Notes: a model not told the origin generated them from the sequence alone. A DNA stretch of 8,723 nt from Betaproteobacteria bacterium (GCA_016868095.1 VGHV01000084.1:1-8723); one strand, 5' to 3'. Shown: positions 1-7,062, numbered from the stretch's first letter. Numbers and translations: made by a program.

Positions 1-428
1 CAGGTCTACTAGGGTTTCACAGCGCAAACTTGACAGGTCCTTCTGGCTATGGGCTGGGTCCAGGGCTCTTTCCAAATCTTATCGCGCTAGGTATCGCCGC
101 TTGTGGCTTACTGATTAGCTTAAAAGCGCGCAACAAACCCGGCCCAATGATTGTCGTCGACCCGCGACTCAAGCAAGGCTCTGGTCTTATTGCCGTATCG
201 ATGATGCCTGCTGGCGTTATCTTTTATGTGCTCGTGATTGACTGGTTCGGCTTTATGCTCACAGCCGACATTATGATTGCCCTTCTTTCTATAGCGCTTG
301 GTGCATCAAGGAAGGCATCGCTGTTGAACGCCATCTTGGGTTCGCTCCTAGCTTATGGTTTGTTCGCGGAACTCTTGCGCGTACCACTGGCCACCGGTAG
401 TTGGCTGAACTATTTTCGCGGTTTTTAG
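1..428 (+). CDS. tctB: TctB-family small membrane subunit of a TTT transporter (5' end missing)
   Basis: This is the C-terminal part of the small membrane subunit of a tripartite tricarboxylate transporter, which works with TctA in the inner membrane. The reading frame is open to the left window edge (first whole codon at base 3), so the TTG at 30 is probably internal and the true start lies upstream. TctB proteins are usually about 150-160 residues and about 140 are visible. The visible part begins with the family-typical Gly-Pro-Gly-x-Phe-Pro motif (GPGLFP) leading into a hydrophobic segment. A short basic/polar linker follows, then two or three more hydrophobic segments. The TAG stop directly abuts the tctA start, which suggests translational coupling. 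The assignment rests on the motif, the hydrophobicity pattern and its position before tctA. It is firm for the family but says nothing about the substrate. Confidence 0.85.
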   Translation, partial: GLLGFHSANLTGPSGYGLGPGLFPNLIALGIAACGLLISLKARNKPGPMIVVDPRLKQGSGLIAVSMMPAGVIFYVLVIDWFGFMLTADIMIALLSIALGASRKASLLNAILGSLLAYGLFAELLRVPLATGSWLNYFRGF

Positions 429-1949
429 TTGGCCGATTTTGTAATCAGCGAGCATGTGGCAAAGGCCATCATTCTTGTATTTGATAGTCAAGTACTTGGT
501 GTTGTTTTTGCATCCGCCATCTTCGGACTTTTCGTAGGTGCGATACCTGGCCTCACGGCAACCATGGCTGCTGCGCTTCTGGTTCCCATGACTTTCTTTA
601 TGCCGCCGCTTCCCGCACTTGGTGCTGTGGTTGCGGTGAGCGCCATGGCGATTTTCGCCGGCGATTTGCCCGCCGCCATGCTTCGCATGCCGGGAACGCC
701 AGCATCGGCAGCTTATGCCGAAGAGAGCTATGCAATGGCCTTACAAGGCAAGCTCGAGCTAAATCTCAGTACGAATTTGATATGCTCGGTTGCCGGCGGA
801 CTTGTAGGCGTTGGCTTTCTCATGCTTGCCGCACCCTTGCTTGCTGAAGTAGCGATTCATTTTTCGTCCTTCGAGTATTTCTGGCTATCCTGTCTTGGCC
901 TGAGTTGCGCAAGCTTGATTTCAGGCAAGCAAACAAGCCATGCCTTGTTATCACTTTTATTTGCACTCGGTTTTGCATGCGTCGGTATCGACCCTGTGAC
1001 AGGCGTTGCCCGCTTTACGGGCGAAAGTATCGAACTTGCCGGAGGTATCCATCTCATCCCCAGCATGATCGGCGCATTCGCCTTGAGTGAACTTATGCGA
1101 AGTTCAGCCGAGCAAGGCTTAAGTCTTGCGCCCGTCCAAGAGAAAATCGGTGCGCTTTTTTCAAACCTTCGCTTCGTCGCAACAACCTATTGGCAAAACT
1201 TTTTGCGAGGTTCATTGCTTGGCACCGCCATCGGTGCATTACCCGGGGCCGGAGCCGATGTGGCGGCTTGGATTTCTTATGCTATGGCTAAGCGGTTTTC
1301 AAAGCAGCCTGAGCAGTTTGGAAAGGGCCACCTCGAAGGCATCGTCGAGTCAACCTCGTCGAATAATGCTGCGCTTGGCGGTGCGTGGATTCCCGCTCTC
1401 GTCTTTGGCATACCTGGCGACTCTGTGACTGCCATTGTGATCGGGGTGTTGTACATGAAGGGTATGAACCCAGGCCCAAGCATCTTCAGCCAGACGCCCG
1501 ATCTCGTTTACGCACTTTTTATAATTTTTATACTAGCGAATCTACTCATGCTTCCCCTTGGATGGTTAGCCATTAAGCTTGCAGCACGGCTTTTTAGAAC
1601 GCCACGCGCCCTCCTGCTTCCAATGATTCTGATGACCTGTGTGCTTGGATCCTATGCCATGACAAACAGCAGCTTCGGCATTGTATTGATGCTATTTTTC
1701 GGAATCCTGGCATGGCTTATGGAGTCTCACAATATCCCCATTGGGCCGATGATGCTGGGGATTGTGCTTGGCGGGCTTTTAGAGCAAAGTTTTATGACAT
1801 CCATGATTAAAGCTGATGGGAAGATGATTGGCTTTTTCGAACGACCGATCGCAGCCGGCCTTTCCGTGATCACCCTCTGTATTTGGTCGATCATGCTTTA
1901 TCGATTGCTATCTGGCATCTCAAATCAAAACGCAAGGAGACAGGCATGA
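429..1949 (+). CDS. tctA: TctA-family large permease subunit of a TTT transporter
   Basis: This is the large, multi-spanning inner-membrane subunit that forms the transport path for an organic acid delivered by the TctC/Bug protein. Its 506 residues match the family's usual length of about 500. Two family motifs are clear: GAIPGLTAT near residues 38-45 with its second-half counterpart GALPGAGAD at 269-277, and GIPGDSVTAI from 327. These reflect the internal repeat of TctA proteins. Most of the rest is hydrophobic helices. The start is taken as TTG at 429, directly after the tctB stop, because no in-frame ATG or GTG precedes the first hydrophobic segment except GTG at 456. No Shine-Dalgarno sequence is evident, so coupling to tctB is likely. 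The stop overlaps the tctC start (ATGA). The gene order B-A-C differs from the C-B-A order of the classic tct operon. Confidence 0.93.
   Translation: MADFVISEHVAKAIILVFDSQVLGVVFASAIFGLFVGAIPGLTATMAAALLVPMTFFMPPLPALGAVVAVSAMAIFAGDLPAAMLRMPGTPASAAYAEESYAMALQGKLELNLSTNLICSVAGGLVGVGFLMLAAPLLAEVAIHFSSFEYFWLSCLGLSCASLISGKQTSHALLSLLFALGFACVGIDPVTGVARFTGESIELAGGIHLIPSMIGAFALSELMRSSAEQGLSLAPVQEKIGALFSNLRFVATTYWQNFLRGSLLGTAIGALPGAGADVAAWISYAMAKRFSKQPEQFGKGHLEGIVESTSSNNAALGGAWIPALVFGIPGDSVTAIVIGVLYMKGMNPGPSIFSQTPDLVYALFIIFILANLLMLPLGWLAIKLAARLFRTPRALLLPMILMTCVLGSYAMTNSSFGIVLMLFFGILAWLMESHNIPIGPMMLGIVLGGLLEQSFMTSMIKADGKMIGFFERPIAAGLSVITLCIWSIMLYRLLSGISNQNARRQA
1934..1940 (+). promoter_or_regulatory. Ribosome binding site of tctC
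   Basis: AAGGAGA lies inside the last codons of tctA, five bases before the ATG at 1946. It fixes the tctC start at 1946. The longer open frame beginning at 1883 would overlap tctA by about 65 bases and lacks such a site. Confidence 0.8.
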
Positions 1950-2938
1950 GAAATTCAATTCGTCGGCTTAAGCATCGTGTAGCAAAACTCACGATGGCTG
2001 TTATGTTTGGCTGTTTGGCGACACAGGCCATGGCAGCCTGGCCCTCCGACCAGCCGATCAATATGATTATTGCCTATGCTCCTGGCGGAGGTACCGATAT
2101 CGTCGCAAGAAGTCTTGTTCCATTTATTGAGAAACATCTCGGTGATGGTGCAAAGATTAATATTTTGAATCGTCCAGGTGCCGGTGGCGGCATCGGGTTT
2201 GCTGCGATCGCTAATGCGGCAGCAGACGGCTACACAATAGGCTTCATCAACACGCCACCCATCATCACCATACCGATCGAGCGCCAGGCCGCATGGACGC
2301 TATCAAGCTTTGACTATTTAGGAAATATTGTCGACGACCCTGGAACTTTTTGCGTGCACCAAGACAGCCCGATAAAAAGCCTCGCCGAACTCCAAGCCTT
2401 CGCCAAGAGCAATCCAAAAAAAGTAACAATCGGATCGACAGGCGTCGGTTCGGATGACCATCTTGCCATGTTGATGTTTGAGCGGGCTGCCGGTGTCGCA
2501 CTAACCCACGTACCTTTTAAGGGTAGTTCAGAGACACGGACAGCCATCACTGGCAAACATATAACGGTAGCGGCCATCAACGTTGGCGAGGCATTACAGT
2601 ATTTAAAAAGTGGCTCGCCGCTGCGCTGTCTCGGGCAAATGACAGCTCAACGCATGAGCATGGCACCCGATTGGCCCACATTCAAAGAGCAAGGGTTTGC
2701 CTTCGAAATGGCATCCTTGCGTGGGATTGCCGCGCCGCGTGGACTGCCGAGTGCTGTGCGAGAACGCCTAGCCCGTGCCATCGAACGAGCCGCTAATGAT
2801 CCAATGTTCAAAGAAGCAGCCGAGCGCGCATTTGCCCCCGTTCGATTCCTTGCACCCAATGCTTACGAGGCTGAAATTCGCGCTGGAGACAGTCAGTTTA
2901 GGCAGTTATGGAAAGATATGCCTTGGACCGACCGTTGA
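1946..2938 (+). CDS. tctC: TctC/Bug-family periplasmic substrate-binding protein
   Basis: This 330-residue protein is the periplasmic receptor of the TTT system and probably captures a carboxylate for TctA/TctB. A basic N-terminus and a hydrophobic stretch end in AMA-A at residues 28-31, a convincing signal peptidase I site. The mature protein opens with the Bug hallmarks: WPSDQPI, then the APGGGTD loop that contacts the ligand, then NRPGAGGGIG, the usual second ligand loop. The C-terminal part has the familiar APRGLP and ERLARAIERAANDP segments. The start at 1946 is set by a good ribosome binding site and a 4-base overlap with tctA. TctC proteins bind citrate, dicarboxylates, aromatic acids, amino acids or nicotinate, so the ligand is unknown. 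The gene ends 8 bases from the convergent amidase, with no clear terminator hairpin between them. Confidence 0.93.
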   Translation: MRNSIRRLKHRVAKLTMAVMFGCLATQAMAAWPSDQPINMIIAYAPGGGTDIVARSLVPFIEKHLGDGAKINILNRPGAGGGIGFAAIANAAADGYTIGFINTPPIITIPIERQAAWTLSSFDYLGNIVDDPGTFCVHQDSPIKSLAELQAFAKSNPKKVTIGSTGVGSDDHLAMLMFERAAGVALTHVPFKGSSETRTAITGKHITVAAINVGEALQYLKSGSPLRCLGQMTAQRMSMAPDWPTFKEQGFAFEMASLRGIAAPRGLPSAVRERLARAIERAANDPMFKEAAERAFAPVRFLAPNAYEAEIRAGDSQFRQLWKDMPWTDR

Positions 2939-2946
2939 CCCAATGC

Positions 2947-4377
2947 TTAGTCGATAAGCGGCGGCCTTTGATCGAGAAGTCCACTGGCACGCTCAAGTAA
3001 CGAGGAAAGTTTTAAGAGCTGCTGATCGGCGCGTAGAGGTCCAACGACTTGCAAACCGATCGGCATGCCCTCGTGATCAAAACCACAGGGAAGACTAATC
3101 GCAGGGTGCCCTGTCATGTTGAAAGGCATCGTATTGGGAAACCAATTGGCCCGAAGCTCGTCGAAATGCTTCCCATCGATATCAATACCAGAAAATAGAT
3201 CATGATCTATCGATAAAGCCGATCTAGAAACTGTAGGCATTGCTAAAAAGTCACACCGATCGAACATCGCCTGAACGCTCAAAAAGAGCTTGCTACGCTC
3301 AAACATAGCTTGTTGATAGGCCACCGCGCTGATGTTTTCCGCAAGCGCAAGTTGCCGATGAAAGGTAGCGCTAAGATCGGGCCCGAAGCGAGCGGCGAAA
3401 TCAGCAAATCGCGTCCTCCAAACCGTATGGTTAATCGTTCGCCAGATGGGCTCGATATCCATGCCCTTACCATCGACTCGTTCAATGCTTGCACCAAGAT
3501 TGCTCAGTCGTTTGAGTGAGGCTTCAAACACTTTTGCCGCTGAGGCTGAAAAAGGTCTGCCAGGCGGTACTGACCAGGCGATGATTCGCGTGCCACGAAG
3601 GCTCGCCATCGACGCTAGATTGGTGGAAAAATTGGTCGGGTTATATCCACTTGACCAAGGATCGCAGGCGTGATGACCACCCATTACATCCAACATGAGG
3701 GCTGTATCTTCAACATGCCTCGTCATCGGCGTGACATATGTCTGATTGCCGAACAAGTCTTGTGCCTGGCTGTGAGGAATGAGTCCAAGACTTTGCTTCA
3801 TCCCCACAACTCCGGTGCAGGCAGCTGGTATCCGTGTTGACCCTCCTCCGTCGGTCGCAACGGCCAGAGGCGCAATCCCAGCCGCAACAGCAACCGCTGC
3901 GCCGCCACTCGAGCCGCCACAACTTCGACTAAGCTTCCATGGGTTTGACGTCTTGCCAAATAAGGGCGAGTCGGTCAGACACTTTGACCCAAACTCGGGT
4001 GTCGTCGTCTTACCGAGTAGGATTGCGCCTGCCTCACGAAGCCTTGCAACCGCCACCGCATCGTCGCCAGGCACGAAATCTTTTAGCGGCAGCGCTCCAA
4101 AACTTGTTGCAACACCTTTTGTATGCACAATATCTTTAACCGTAAACGGGATCCCATGGAGAACGCCCCTTGCCTCACCCTTCATAAGGGTAACCTCGGC
4201 TCGCCTTGCCTCGTCCATGGCGAGATCGCTACAAATCGTAATGAAGCAGTTCAAGATCGGTTGCAGCTGATGAGCTCTATCGATGCAATAAGTCATCAGC
4301 TCAACTGGGGATAGTTTTCGCCGCTTGATCAGTGCTGCAAGCTCTAGCGCTGATAACTCACTCAGTGATGTATACAT
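2947..4377 (-). CDS. Amidase-signature family hydrolase
   Basis: This 476-residue hydrolase should cleave a C-N bond of an amide, releasing a carboxylate and ammonia or an amine, most likely in the cytoplasm since no signal peptide is seen. The Ser-cisSer-Lys triad is present: Lys81 in FTVKD, Ser156 in CGGSSGG, and nucleophile Ser180 in DGGGSTRIPAA. Spacings of 75 and 24 residues equal those I recall for FAAH (142/217/241). The C-terminal ISLPCGF...MPIGLQVVGP segment is also typical. The family is broad (GatA, indoleacetamide, aryl- and aminohexanoate-amide hydrolases), so the substrate is open. GatA itself is unlikely, with no gatB or gatC nearby. The start at 4377 (MYTSL) gives normal family length. 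A frame extending to 4536 would add 53 atypical residues and overlap the divergent dehydrogenase gene. GGAG lies only one base before this ATG, which is closer than ideal. Confidence 0.9.
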   Translation of the reverse strand: MYTSLSELSALELAALIKRRKLSPVELMTYCIDRAHQLQPILNCFITICSDLAMDEARRAEVTLMKGEARGVLHGIPFTVKDIVHTKGVATSFGALPLKDFVPGDDAVAVARLREAGAILLGKTTTPEFGSKCLTDSPLFGKTSNPWKLSRSCGGSSGGAAVAVAAGIAPLAVATDGGGSTRIPAACTGVVGMKQSLGLIPHSQAQDLFGNQTYVTPMTRHVEDTALMLDVMGGHHACDPWSSGYNPTNFSTNLASMASLRGTRIIAWSVPPGRPFSASAAKVFEASLKRLSNLGASIERVDGKGMDIEPIWRTINHTVWRTRFADFAARFGPDLSATFHRQLALAENISAVAYQQAMFERSKLFLSVQAMFDRCDFLAMPTVSRSALSIDHDLFSGIDIDGKHFDELRANWFPNTMPFNMTGHPAISLPCGFDHEGMPIGLQVVGPLRADQQLLKLSSLLERASGLLDQRPPLID

Positions 4378-4476
4378 GCTCCAGCCAGCCTTTTTCGTTT
4401 CTAGGATGAATATTCGCAACCAGCATACAAGCTCCGCGGTCAACGACAACAAAGCATGTTTCAAGTCGGCAAGAAA

Positions 4477-4485
4477 TGCTTTAAT
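4477..4485 (+). promoter_or_regulatory. Candidate extended -10 promoter for the PdxA-family gene
   Basis: TGC followed by TTTAAT resembles an extended -10 element (TGn plus five of six TATAAT bases). It lies about 40 bases before the ATG at 4525 and would give a leader of roughly 33 bases. No good -35 is visible, as expected for an extended -10 type but also compatible with chance. It sits in the 147-base gap between the divergent amidase and dehydrogenase genes, the only place where both could be controlled together. Confidence 0.3.
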
Positions 4486-4524
4486 GCGCACTCGCCAAGC
4501 GGCAATTCGGATGGAGAAGTTGAC

Positions 4525-5472
4525 ATGACATTGCATAAACCGCGTATCGCCGTCTTTTGTGGGGACCCAGCAGGCATTGGCCCAGAGTTAGTACAAAGGC
4601 TACTTGATAACCCTAAGCGTTATGAGCATGCGCATATTCATCTGATCGGACAACAAGTCGCGCTTCAAGTTCCCGCCTCGGTGACCGTTCATACTTGGGA
4701 TGGCTGGCTGACAGCACCTTTTGAGCCGGGCGAAGCTGGCGCCAGCAATGGTTGCTACATGCTTGAGGGTTTGCGGCAAGGCCTTACTCTTGCGCAAGCC
4801 GGTGCCGTCGACGCGCTTTGTTTTGCCCCGTTGAATAAAGCTGCTTTGCGAGCTGCTGGCATGCATCAAGAAGACGAACTGAGATGGTTTGCAGATTTCC
4901 TCAACTTCAAGGCAAGCTGTGGTGAACTCAACGTATTGGAAGACCTATGGACCGCTCGCGTGACCTCTCATGTTGCCTTACGTGAGGTCAGCAGTCTTTT
5001 AAGTCCGCAAAAAGTCGCTACCGCGATTGCTATGATTATTGATTCACTCAAGCGGGCTGGGTTGGATCAGCCGCGTATTGCTGTTTGTGGTCTTAATCCT
5101 CACAACGGCGATCACGGCAACTATGGTGATGAAGAAGCTCGTTTGATCGAGCCAGGCATCGAACTAGCAAGGGCAAATGGCTACACTGCCGAGGGACCCT
5201 TTCCAGCCGATACAGCCTTTGTTAGGGCGATCCGCAAGCCCGATGGCTACGACGGTGTTGTCACCATGTATCACGATCAAGGCCAGATTGCCATGAAGCT
5301 ACTTGGCTTTGAGCGGGGAGTCACTGTTCATGGCGGCCTTCCCTATCCAATCACTACGCCAGCCCACGGGACGGCTTACGATATCGTGGGCAAGGAACAG
5401 GCAAATCCTCAAGCATTTTTCAATGCCTTCGATCTTGCTTGTAAAATGGCTCTATCCGGTAAAACGATATAG
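4525..5472 (+). CDS. PdxA-family NAD-dependent dehydrogenase, probably not a B6 enzyme
   Basis: This 315-residue protein belongs to the PdxA family, NAD- and metal-dependent beta-hydroxyacid dehydrogenases that often decarboxylate their product. The family includes PdxA, 4-phospho-threonate dehydrogenases and TphB, the dihydrodiol dehydrogenase of terephthalate breakdown. GDPAGIGPEL is at residues 13-22 and APLNKAAL at 101-108. The three metal ligands of E. coli PdxA (His166, 211, 266) match His149 in TSHVAL, His193 in GLNPHNGD and His250 in YHDQ, and Lys258 matches Lys274. The canonical GHTE motif is replaced by DELR (117-120). The positions of E. coli Asn283 and Arg292 read Thr267 and Ile276. 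These residues contact the phosphorylated substrate, so a different, probably unphosphorylated acid is likely. The ATG at 4525 has GGAGAA six bases upstream (4513-4518). The neighbouring transporter, amidase and lactonase fit a catabolic role. Confidence 0.88.
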   Translation: MTLHKPRIAVFCGDPAGIGPELVQRLLDNPKRYEHAHIHLIGQQVALQVPASVTVHTWDGWLTAPFEPGEAGASNGCYMLEGLRQGLTLAQAGAVDALCFAPLNKAALRAAGMHQEDELRWFADFLNFKASCGELNVLEDLWTARVTSHVALREVSSLLSPQKVATAIAMIIDSLKRAGLDQPRIAVCGLNPHNGDHGNYGDEEARLIEPGIELARANGYTAEGPFPADTAFVRAIRKPDGYDGVVTMYHDQGQIAMKLLGFERGVTVHGGLPYPITTPAHGTAYDIVGKEQANPQAFFNAFDLACKMALSGKTI

Positions 5473-6364
5473 CATTATTAACAAAGACATCCTTTCGCTC
5501 CGATGCACTCAAGCATTGCAACATCTCGTTAATACCAAGCACCTGTGCAAGATAGCCCACCCTGAGTCCTGCCACCGGAAAATTGCTGGCAAACATGCAG
5601 CGCGAAGGCCCAAAGATATCAACCGCCTCCATGACAACCCGTCGATTGGACTCGACAGTCCACGCCGCGTTTAAGAGCCCTAATTCGCTAATCTTACAAA
5701 ACACCTTAGGCATTAATGCTAATGCCCTCATCCCCTCACGCCAATGAGCCAGGCCATCCTCACTGCGGTCCCAGGGCAATCCTGTGTGATTAAGCACAAC
5801 CCTAAGTTCTGGAACTTTCTCAATCAGCTTTGCCGCCTCTTTTAGATGCCAAAACGGAACCCGAAGATCCCAGGACCAATCACGAGCAGCGAGCTTACGC
5901 ATCCCTGAAAGCCACTTGGGATCAGACATCGAACCGGAACCTTGTGGGAAAGGCGACGTCGGACTATCAGCCGTTAGCGGTTTCGAACGCAATCCCTTGA
6001 CCATAGGGTACTTTGCATGAGCAACGAGCCGATCCTCTAGCTGCGCATCGTGAAGCCAGGCATGAGCAACCACGGCATTGGGCACACCGTGAGTTTGTTG
6101 TAATCTGTGTAACCAACCTGTTTCTTCGAGTGCTAGCGAGCGAGCACACTCCGCTTCAACATGAACCGTCGCCAGTACATCCACACCAAAGGCATCAATC
6201 GCGTAATCTTCGGGCAAATAATTGCGCCTTAAAGCAGTGTAATCTCCGAGTAAGAAGGGCTTTGGTTCGCCCAGTAGCCAATCATGCCAACCCAATGACA
6301 GGTCCCAAAAATGATGATGCGAATCGACAACTTCTAGTTTATTCACTGCGATATCAATCTCCAT
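5420..6364 (-). CDS. COG3618-type amidohydrolase (TIM-barrel metal-dependent hydrolase/lactonase)
   Basis: This 314-residue protein belongs to the Amidohydrolase_2 group that contains 2-pyrone-4,6-dicarboxylate lactonase (LigI) and sugar-acid lactonases. Members typically hydrolyse lactones or related cyclic esters in the cytoplasm. VDSHHHFWD (13-21) carries the HxH motif of strand 1 (His16, His18). TVHVEAE (66-72), VKGLRSKP (122-129), LNHTG (191-195, His193) and CMFASNFPV (256-264) follow in the expected order. The last motif has Asn261 where LigI-like lactonases have the catalytic Asp (SDWP/SDFP). I recall Asn variants in this branch, so this may mark a subfamily rather than a dead enzyme. 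No Shine-Dalgarno sequence is clear before the ATG at 6364. No earlier ATG, GTG or TTG exists in frame before a stop near 6452. The last 53 bases overlap the end of the opposing dehydrogenase gene, and a tail of about ten residues after FYR accounts for part of this. Confidence 0.88.
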   Translation of the reverse strand: MEIDIAVNKLEVVDSHHHFWDLSLGWHDWLLGEPKPFLLGDYTALRRNYLPEDYAIDAFGVDVLATVHVEAECARSLALEETGWLHRLQQTHGVPNAVVAHAWLHDAQLEDRLVAHAKYPMVKGLRSKPLTADSPTSPFPQGSGSMSDPKWLSGMRKLAARDWSWDLRVPFWHLKEAAKLIEKVPELRVVLNHTGLPWDRSEDGLAHWREGMRALALMPKVFCKISELGLLNAAWTVESNRRVVMEAVDIFGPSRCMFASNFPVAGLRVGYLAQVLGINEMLQCLSASERKDVFVNNAISFYRIEPFYKQDRRH

Positions 6365-6390
6365 GAAGGATTCGTATTTGCCATGATGAA

Positions 6391-6537
6391 ATGATCGGTG
6401 CGATGAAAGCTCGGACCATCGAATGGTATAACGATAGCGCTCCAGAGCTGCTTACGTCATTTAGGCATGGTTTTAAGTTAATTTGCCATATTGATGCCCT
6501 CGATCAGCAAGGTCCCGCTGAGGTGATGTGGGCATAA
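6391..6537 (+). CDS. Possible small ORF of unknown function (48 residues)
   Basis: An open frame runs from ATG at 6391 (a second ATG is at 6403) to TAA at 6535-6537, within the 263-base gap between the divergent amidohydrolase and thioesterase genes. It reads MIGAMKARTIEWYNDSAPEL at its start, has a mixed, protein-like composition, and ends in AEVMWA. I recognise no domain. There is no good ribosome binding site before either ATG. It could be a real small protein, the remnant of a lost gene such as a regulator, or chance. The rest of the gap shows only the AT-rich stretch before the thioesterase. Confidence 0.2.
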   Translation: MIGAMKARTIEWYNDSAPELLTSFRHGFKLICHIDALDQQGPAEVMWA

Positions 6538-6564
6538 ATGGCATTTCGATATAAAACATAGATG

Positions 6565-6570
6565 AATAAT
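6565..6570 (+). promoter_or_regulatory. Candidate -10 element for the thioesterase gene
   Basis: AATAAT (five of six -10 consensus bases) sits in a distinctly AT-rich stretch (about 6538-6592), some 58 bases before the thioesterase ATG. TATAAA at 6550-6555 is an alternative. Neither has a convincing -35 at normal spacing, so this is only a likely promoter region, not a defined promoter. Confidence 0.22.
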
Positions 6571-6627
6571 ACTCTTTATTACCATATCAACCTGAAGCAC
6601 GGATCACATTGACCAAAGGAATCGTTC

Positions 6628-7062
6628 ATGACATCAACCCAAGATCAGCATCAAGAACAGTTAAAAGCCATGGAGGAGCGCCTAAAGCCTTTGTTCCCTG
6701 GTCTACTTGGCATTGAATGGACGAAGCTCGACCCCGAGCATGTTCAAGCCCGCTTGCTGGTTCGTATGGAACTTTGTACCGCAGGCAATAGTTTGCATGG
6801 CGGCGCATTTATGGCCTTAGCCGACACGGTTGGCGCTGTTGCAACCTTTATCCAGCTGCCAAAGGGCGCGCGGACAACGACCATCGAATCAAAAACGAAT
6901 TTTATGCGCGGCGCCCCGGTGGGCAGCTATGTTCAGGCCGATACGCGCCCCTTGCACCGTGGCCGTAGCACCCATGTGTGGGAAACTCGGATCACGGATG
7001 AGGCAGGAAAACTTTGTGCGACTGTCACCCAAACCCAAATGGTGCTCCTACAGTCAAGCTAG
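6628..7062 (+). CDS. PaaI-family hot-dog thioesterase
   Basis: This 144-residue protein is a single hot-dog domain of the PaaI/YdiI group, which hydrolyses acyl- or aroyl-CoA thioesters in the cytoplasm, typically as a tetramer. The family signature is clear: NSLHGGAFMALADTVGA at residues 54-70, with the HGG turn at 57-59 and the probable catalytic Asp66 at the start of the central helix. The His-to-Asp spacing of nine matches PaaI. A beta-rich second half follows (ESKTNFMRGAPVG, then RGRSTHVWETRI and TVTQTQMVLL), as expected for the hot-dog sheet. AAAGGA at about 6614-6619 lies eight bases before the ATG at 6628. It stands alone, with a 263-base gap upstream and a convergent HpxZ-like gene 59 bases downstream. 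Such proteins clear stalled CoA esters in aromatic or fatty acid breakdown, but the substrate here cannot be inferred. I see no terminator hairpin after it. Confidence 0.92.
   Translation: MTSTQDQHQEQLKAMEERLKPLFPGLLGIEWTKLDPEHVQARLLVRMELCTAGNSLHGGAFMALADTVGAVATFIQLPKGARTTTIESKTNFMRGAPVGSYVQADTRPLHRGRSTHVWETRITDEAGKLCATVTQTQMVLLQSS

Noticed and set aside
30..32. TTG at 30 as the start of tctB
   Set aside because: The frame is open to the left window edge and the family needs further N-terminal residues, so the gene is cut by the window.
2204..2211. GCGATCGC palindrome (HIP1-like octamer)
   Set aside because: I noticed only this copy, inside the tctC coding sequence. A meaningful HIP1 signal needs many copies.
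3779..4270. 163-residue open frame on the + strand
   Set aside because: It lies wholly antisense to the amidase active-site region, is rich in Ala/Pro/Ser runs, and shows no domain. It is a shadow of the amidase codons.
4520..4525. Perfect TTGACA, a -35 consensus
   Set aside because: It overlaps the dehydrogenase start codon and no -10 element or gene start suitable for it follows, so it is probably chance.
4378..4536. N-terminal extension of the amidase to an ATG at 4536
   Set aside because: The extra 53 residues resemble no amidase N-terminus and would overlap the start of the divergent dehydrogenase gene. The start at 4377 gives normal family length.
5303..5674. 123-residue open frame on the + strand across the pdxA-like/amidohydrolase junction
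   Set aside because: It overlaps two well-supported genes in other frames and shows no domain or ribosome binding site.
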